Source of the DNA: Lachnospiraceae bacterium
GTDB lineage: Bacteria; Bacillota; Clostridia; Lachnospirales; Lachnospiraceae
Reading direction: 5' to 3'
Length of the DNA: 64,000 bases
Assembly: GCA_021628825.1 (NCBI GenBank)
Contig: JAJXRY010000001.1
Span: forward strand, 1,860,001 to 1,924,000
The position numbers were made by a program, and so were the translations under genes. The notes beneath the pieces are model-generated. The model made no database searches. It saw nothing but the letters and a program-made list of their open reading frames with translations, and was not told where the DNA came from. This document shows, one piece after another, positions 59,664 through 64,000 of this stretch. The first letter of the stretch is position 1; every line of letters starts with the position of its first letter.

Positions 59664-60473
59664 TTACTCTCTGTCATTTTTGCGATAGGCTGCCATAGGG
59701 CTTTGTTTAAACAGATTTCTCTGATAGCGTTCCTCAATCTTTTTCTTCACTTCATCCTTCCCGCAGACTCCGGTAAGAATATATGTGTCCAGCTCCTCGT
59801 AGGTAAAGCCAAAGTTATCCTCATCCGTCTTTCCGGTAAGTCCATCCGACGGATCCTTACGAATGAATCGTTCCGGGATACCAAGATACTCTCCAATCGC
59901 AATGACCTCTGTGACCGTAAACGCAGAAATCGCTGAGAAATCTCCTGCCATATCTCCGTAAATCGTGCAATAGCCCACATGCTTTTCCGAACGGTTTCCG
60001 TTATTGGAAACTCTGCCGTTCATCGACTGCGCCACGGCATAGAGTGTCGTCATCCGGATCCGCGGCGGAATATTCGTCAGCATTGCTGCTCCAGGCGCAA
60101 ACTCCCGGTCTGCCGGAGTACATCCTGTTTCAAAATGAGCCGCTTCTTTTAAGCATTTCTTCAGTCCATCGGTCGCCGCCCCGATATCCACGATGGCATA
60201 CGGAATCTGTAACCACTCCGCAATATCCTTTGCCACCTGCAGATCTGACTGCACATGATCCGGCATCAATACTCCGAATACCCGGTCCCTCCCAAGTGCC
60301 TTCACGCAAAGCGTTGCAACCAGTGTCGAATCCTTTCCTCCGGACAGTCCGATCACGGCCGGAGAATCCGGACCGTTCTTCACAAACCAGTCCCGGATCC
60401 ATTCAATGACCCGCTCCGCTTCCTTTCCTGCATCAAATTCTTTTTCCATATAAGCTGTTAAATATGGATTCAT
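59664..60473 (-). CDS. nadE: NH3-dependent NAD+ synthetase
   Basis: This is a 269-residue synthetase, frame intact. It converts deamido-NAD, ATP and ammonia to NAD. The PP-loop ATP pyrophosphatase motif is VIGLSGGKDSTLVATLCVKA, with YAVAQSMNGRVSNNGNRSEK, YGDMAGDFSAISAFTVTEV and DPSDGLTGKTDEDNFGFTYE, all hallmarks of the family. There is no glutaminase (nitrilase) domain, so free ammonia is the donor. It lies between nadD and pncB. Confidence 0.95.
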   Translation of the reverse strand: MNPYLTAYMEKEFDAGKEAERVIEWIRDWFVKNGPDSPAVIGLSGGKDSTLVATLCVKALGRDRVFGVLMPDHVQSDLQVAKDIAEWLQIPYAIVDIGAATDGLKKCLKEAAHFETGCTPADREFAPGAAMLTNIPPRIRMTTLYAVAQSMNGRVSNNGNRSEKHVGYCTIYGDMAGDFSAISAFTVTEVIAIGEYLGIPERFIRKDPSDGLTGKTDEDNFGFTYEELDTYILTGVCGKDEVKKKIEERYQRNLFKQSPMAAYRKNDRE

Positions 60474-60510
60474 CGTAATCCTCCCTCTTGTTTATGTGTA
60501 ACCTGTACCA

Positions 60511-61115
60511 CTAACGGTACAGTCTGTGTTCTGCAATATACTGTTCCACTCCTTCCGGAACCAGACCGGTAAGTCTCTCCCCGTTCTTTACCCTCTCACG
60601 GATCTGTGTCGAGGAAATCTCCTGTTTTTCAAAGGGAACCAGACGGATTCTTGCCCCGTACTCTGTCTCATACCTTTTCACGGTTTCTGCAAGTGTTTCT
60701 GCCGTATCCTGATCCCGTAATAACACAATGATTCCTGCCAGCCGGAAGATGACCTCCGGATGATACCAATGTGCCATAGCCTTTAAGGAATCACTTCCGA
60801 CAACCAGTTCATACCGGATATCCGGATGTTCCCTGGTCAGCTCCAGAAGCGTATCTGCCGTATAGGTGTTTCCTTCCCGTTCACATTCCATTCTGGATAA
60901 TTCACACCAGGATTCCCCTTCAATTAATCGTTGCAGCATCCTACGGCGGTGCTCCTTATCCGTCACGCTTCCTTCCGATGTCTTGTACGCCGGTGTTCCG
61001 TTTGGAATAAACAGGATATGATCGAGCTTTGCCGCCTCATAGGCCGCCTTTGCCGCATATAGATGTCCGAAATGGGGTGGATCAAAGGTTCCCCCATAAT
61101 TCCTATTGTTTTCAT
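60511..61115 (-). CDS. nadD: Nicotinate-nucleotide adenylyltransferase (one frameshift)
   Basis: This is an enzyme of about 201 residues that adenylates nicotinate mononucleotide to deamido-NAD. The nucleotidyltransferase motif is IGIMGGTFDPPHFGHLYAAK once one G is added at about 61094 (GGGGG should be six). FIPNGTPAYKTSEGSV, RYELVVGSDSLKAMAHWYHP and EISSTQIRERVKNG (SSTxIR motif) follow. The ATG at 61115 has GGGGGAAAT upstream. With nadE and pncB downstream it completes the nicotinate-to-NAD pathway. Confidence 0.93.
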
Positions 61116-61389
61116 ATTTCCCCCGCAGCCGCCTGACTTTTCTTTAGCCTCATCATATCATAGATTCCTTTTCAAATTCTATAAAAAAACGCCGGATTTC
61201 CATGTCTTTTTATTCGTTGTTTACAATTTATTCACAATTTATTTCAAAAAAAACTTCATTTCCCAATCATTCTTTAGACATTTCTCAATCATATACTAAG
61301 ATCATAAGATACAGAACAAGAGAAACACACAAAGAAATTTAAAACGCTTATATCAAGTAATTGATTTATTAATAACTTTTTCATAATAA

Positions 61390-61425
61390 ATGCCAAGCAA
61401 ACTGGTTTTGCTTGGCATCCTCCCT
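61390..61425 (+). terminator. Hairpin terminator, plus-strand orientation
   Basis: The 12-bp perfect stem with a five-base loop (CTGGT) is followed by CCTCCCTTTTTATG. No plus-strand gene ends here, so it may end an unseen small RNA. Confidence 0.5.
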
Positions 61426-61586
61426 TTTTATGGGGATTTTTTAGTTTTTAACATAAGAGTTCGCTTGCGAACTCTTCGCGCGCGAGTGGTGTTGCAAAGC
61501 AACTAATTTCTTTTCCGCGAGCTGCGCATCCATGCGGAGCTTTTTAATTTATAAGTAATTCCAACGGAATTTTTCTATAAAGTAAA

Positions 61587-61622
61587 GATAAAAGGTGCTG
61601 TCCAGTGGACAACACCTTTCAT
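61587..61622 (-). terminator. Terminator of fba
   Basis: The stem AAAGGTGTTGTCC/GGACAGCACCTTT (13 bp, one G-T pair) with a three-base loop (ACT) is followed by TTTTATC on the minus strand, 43 bases after the gene. Confidence 0.75.
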
Positions 61623-61664
61623 TTTGCTTCTCGTTTGTCGAATCTATCTGAAAAATCAGCTCAA

Positions 61665-62633
61665 TCAAGCCTTTCCTTCAGATCCAAGTACATATTTAAT
61701 CTTATGAGCAACCATGTCCTTAACAGCCTGACGAGCCGGCTTTAAGTACTGACGGGGATCGAAATGATCCGGATGCTCTGCAAAGTACTTACGAATGTTA
61801 CCTGTCATTGCAAGACGGATATCGGAGTCAATGTTGATCTTACATACAGCAAGTTCAGCAGCCTTACGAAGCTGTTCTTCCGGAATACCAACTGCATCAG
61901 GCATGTTTCCGCCGTACTGGTTCACCATCTTAACGAATTCCTGAGGAACGGAAGAAGAACCATGAAGTACGATCGGGAATCCGGGTAATCTCTTAATACA
62001 CTCTTCCAGAACGTCGAAACGAAGTGGAGGGGGAACCAGGATACCATCTGCATTACGTGTACACTGAGCAGCAGTGAACTTGTAAGCACCATGAGAAGTA
62101 CCGATAGCGATTGCTAGTGAGTCACAACCTGTTCTGTCAACGAACTCTTCTACTTCTTCCGGATGAGTATATGCTTCCTTACCAGCCTCTACAACAACTT
62201 CATCTTCAATACCGGCAAGTGTACCAAGCTCTGCTTCTACAACAACGCCATGAGCGTGTGCATATTCAACAACCTGCTTGGTAATTGCGATATTGTCTTC
62301 GAAAGACTTGGAAGATGCATCGATCATAACGGAAGTAAATCCGCCATCGATACAAGACTTACATAATTCGAAACCGTCACCATGATCAAGGTGAAGTGCG
62401 ATCGGAATGTCAGGATTCTCGATAACAGCTGCCTCTACTAACTTAACTAAGTAAGTATGATTAGCGTATGCACGAGCTCCCTTTGAAACCTGAAGAATAA
62501 CAGGGCTCTTCAGCTCACCGGCTGCTTCTGTAATACCCTGAATGATCTCCATGTTGTTCACATTGAAAGCGCCTATCGCGTATCCGCCGTCATACGCTTT
62601 CTTGAACATTTCGGTAGTAGTAACTAATGCCAT
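61665..62633 (-). CDS. fba: Class II fructose-1,6-bisphosphate aldolase
   Basis: This is a 322-residue zinc aldolase of glycolysis, frame intact. Motifs are AIGAFNVNNMEIIQGI, IPIALHLDHGDGFELC (catalytic Asp and first zinc His), DASSKSFEDNIAITK, VVEAELGTLAGIEDE, IAIGTSHGAYK, IVLHGSSSVPQEF and KINIDSDIRLAMTG. It cleaves FBP to DHAP and GAP. The ATG at 62633 (MALVTTTEMF) is preferred over 62645, since the AAAGG site is directly against the latter. A probable promoter is at 62699-62727. Confidence 0.95.
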   Translation of the reverse strand: MALVTTTEMFKKAYDGGYAIGAFNVNNMEIIQGITEAAGELKSPVILQVSKGARAYANHTYLVKLVEAAVIENPDIPIALHLDHGDGFELCKSCIDGGFTSVMIDASSKSFEDNIAITKQVVEYAHAHGVVVEAELGTLAGIEDEVVVEAGKEAYTHPEEVEEFVDRTGCDSLAIAIGTSHGAYKFTAAQCTRNADGILVPPPLRFDVLEECIKRLPGFPIVLHGSSSVPQEFVKMVNQYGGNMPDAVGIPEEQLRKAAELAVCKINIDSDIRLAMTGNIRKYFAEHPDHFDPRQYLKPARQAVKDMVAHKIKYVLGSEGKA

Positions 62634-62698
62634 TTTTTTGTTCATCCTTTCTTTATTGTATACTTTATAGGTTTGTTATAACTTCTTCAACCTCACTC

Positions 62699-62727
62699 AT
62701 TATAACCGATTCCCCTCAAAATGGGAA
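62699..62727 (-). promoter_or_regulatory. Possible promoter of fba
   Basis: A perfect TATAAT lies on the minus strand with a weak TTCCCA -35 element 17 bases upstream, about 66 bases before the ATG. Confidence 0.45.
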
Positions 62728-62770
62728 CTAAAAAATGAATATTTCTTCCAAAATCACGAAATTCCTGCTT

Positions 62771-63694
62771 TTAACAGCTTTGTTCAGGGACAATAATCTG
62801 CAAAGCCTGCATTTCGTTCCGTATTTCGACCTTGTTATGAATCCCTCCGTATTCCCCATCCAGTGTCCAGGAAACGCCTTCCTCCGAAGTTATCGTCAGT
62901 GCCTTCGTCTTAAAGCAGTACATACTCTCCGTACTGATGTCACGATTGACCAGTGCCGCCATAATGTGATTCAGTTCGATCGCACTGTTGGGTTTTTTTA
63001 ATCAGGGTTACCTCGAATTCGCCATCGTCAAGCTTCACATGCTTACCGGTAATATTTTTTTAAACCCGCCAACGGACACCGAGTTTGTCACCATTCCGTA
63101 CAAAAAGCTTCCCTCCCCGGAGAAGTCTTCACTTTCCACTTTAAGATCATAGGCCTTAATATTGGAAAGACTCTTCACGCCTTCCAGCAGATAGGCCATA
63201 TGGCCAAGGACATTCTTCACATCCTGTTTCGTTGCATAGGAAACCTCGGTAAACAGACCAAACGCTGCAATATAAATAAAATAATTCTTATTAAAAGCAC
63301 CCACATCACAGGAAAAACCGGCGGCCGTTCACAATGGAAGAGGCTGCTGCTTTCATTCTTCCCGGAATTCCCAGACTTGATGCAAAATCATTCGTACTTC
63401 CTGCCGGGACATACCCGATCGGAAGCTTCTCGCTGCTGTACATCATTCCGCTCACCACTTCATCGAGCGTACCATCCCCGCCACAGCACACAATCAGGTC
63501 AAAGTAACCCTTTTTTTCCGTTCCACGACTGCTCTTCTTCCATCGCCCTGTGCCTGTGTGGGATAAACCGTAATTTCATAATCTGCCTTTGCAAAGATAT
63601 CAATAATGTCTAAAAGATTGCTCCGGATTTTTTCTTTTCCGGCTCTCGGGTTATATATAAATAGAAGCTTTTTCTTCCGGTTCCATTCATTCAT
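62771..63694 (-). CDS. Diacylglycerol/lipid kinase (YegS/DagK type) (frameshifted)
   Basis: This is a lipid kinase of about 307 residues. The nucleotide site is KKLLFIYNPRAGKEKIRSNL, LIVCCGGDGTLDEVVSGMM and PIGYVPAGSTNDFASSLGIP; the C-terminal part has AAFGLFTEVSYATKQDVKN, SFLYGMVTNSVSVGGFKN and TLDGEYGG. It phosphorylates diacylglycerol or a related lipid and so recycles it into phospholipid synthesis. Breaks near 63510, 63325, 63058 and 62998 are all in homopolymers. It is adjacent to fba and to ptsH, with no clear operon. Confidence 0.85.
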
Positions 63695-63800
63695 CGTCCC
63701 GTCATCTCTCCTGTTCAGCCTAATTATGCTCTACTTGTCCCTCTCACTAAAAAGGACCACTGTATTGCCCCCCGACAACACAATGGCCCTCATTTTTTCA

Positions 63801-64000
63801 TTATTTACCTTCAGGATTGCTTAAATAAGCCTCCATACCTGCCATCGCCTGTTCCTCGTCGGATCCATCTGTAATAATCCTGATTTCCGTTCCTAAGCTC
63901 GATGCAAGGCTCATCATACCCATAATACTCTTCGCATTGACCTTTCTTCCTTCGGTTTCGAGATAAACCGTGCTGTCATACTGGCTTGCAACCTGTACCA
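63801..64000 (-). CDS. HPr-family phosphocarrier protein, C-terminal part
   Basis: The window ends inside this gene; the last 65 residues are present. They read ASQYDSTVYLETEGRKVNAK, SIMGMMSLASSLGTEIRIIT and GSDEEQAMAGMEAYL, the conserved HPr fold. The regulatory serine is in KSIMGMMSL (Ser46 region, target of HPr kinase in Firmicutes). The N-terminal His15 site is beyond the edge, so HPr and the non-PTS Crh cannot be told apart. It carries phosphate for sugar PTS uptake and, when Ser-phosphorylated, serves catabolite repression. Confidence 0.85.
   Translation of the reverse strand, partial: VQVASQYDSTVYLETEGRKVNAKSIMGMMSLASSLGTEIRIITDGSDEEQAMAGMEAYLSNPEGK

Larger units (their letters stand above)
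61116..61664. other. 549-base intergenic stretch with several hairpins
   Basis: No supported gene is visible. It holds a 12-bp perfect hairpin (61390-61418, ATGCCAAGCAAA/TTTGCTTGGCAT, then a T run), three G+C-rich mini-hairpins (61456-61475, 61491-61503, 61521-61540) and the fba terminator (61587-61622). The A+T-rich part before 61390 has no obvious RNA or promoter beyond short TATACT-like boxes. Confidence 0.5.

Noticed and set aside
1..64000. CRISPR array or cas genes
   Set aside because: No regularly spaced direct repeats of 23-40 bases and no Cas-like protein text were seen.

Overview
The window looks like a chromosomal segment of a low-to-mid GC Gram-positive anaerobe, most likely a gut Lachnospiraceae (Clostridia). 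The evidence is a gdpP-rplI-dnaB block, a large SRP RNA with an Alu domain, a DUF6128-type protein, two periplasmic-binding-domain/GGDEF chimeras, a hybrid-cluster-associated redox-disulfide protein, a bacterial 2[4Fe-4S] ferredoxin, two glycyl-radical-activase-type radical SAM proteins and strong sigma-A promoters with AGGAGG ribosome sites. The genus cannot be fixed from the sequence alone.

Layout. 1-5.6 kb: a secreted GLUG-like protein and an overlapping MMPL exporter, a DUF1858-type protein and a first PBP-GGDEF receptor. 5.7-11.9 kb: ferredoxin, MerR-type regulator, then gdpP-rplI-dnaB (all minus) behind a structured leader, and TraX. 12-29.2 kb: an A+T-rich accessory island with a beta-lactamase-like hydrolase, decayed YhcG and AlbA-type genes, an Xre membrane regulator, a PHP phosphatase, two alpha/beta hydrolases, CPBP proteases and a peptidase S66. 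In the island two divergent copies of one IS91-like element (tyrosine recombinase plus HUH transposase) face each other across 4.2 kb of regulator and redox genes. 29.5-36 kb: rRNA methyltransferase, GH31 glycosidase, a secreted five-repeat protein and a radical SAM activase. 36-44 kb: mutS2, a two-component system, trmL, a MATE pump, tadA, nrdG and the SRP RNA. 44.4-52.7 kb: a carbohydrate-sensing neighbourhood (second PBP-GGDEF, DUF6128, CdaR-like regulator, MsmK/UgpC-type ATPase, dCache-GGDEF, DUF624). 52.7-64 kb: hydrolase, metG, GNAT protein, cyclophilin, the niacin-to-NAD genes pncB, nadE and nadD, fba, a lipid kinase and HPr.

A dominant technical feature is that most long genes, including essential ones (dnaB, rplI, nadD, tadA), are broken by single-base length changes in homopolymer runs. 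Adding or removing one base restores a family-typical protein almost every time. I therefore read these as consensus (long-read type) errors rather than pseudogenes and give whole-gene coordinates. True decay is limited to a few truncated genes in or near the island.

Functional links: GdpP (c-di-AMP) and three GGDEF proteins (probable c-di-GMP) make the window rich in nucleotide second-messenger proteins. PncB, NadD and NadE together make NAD from nicotinate. The MsmK-type ATPase can energise sugar importers whose permeases lie elsewhere. The most unusual parts are the facing recombinase/HUH elements with conserved ends and a covarying hairpin over the recombinase ribosome site, and the structured leader ahead of gdpP.
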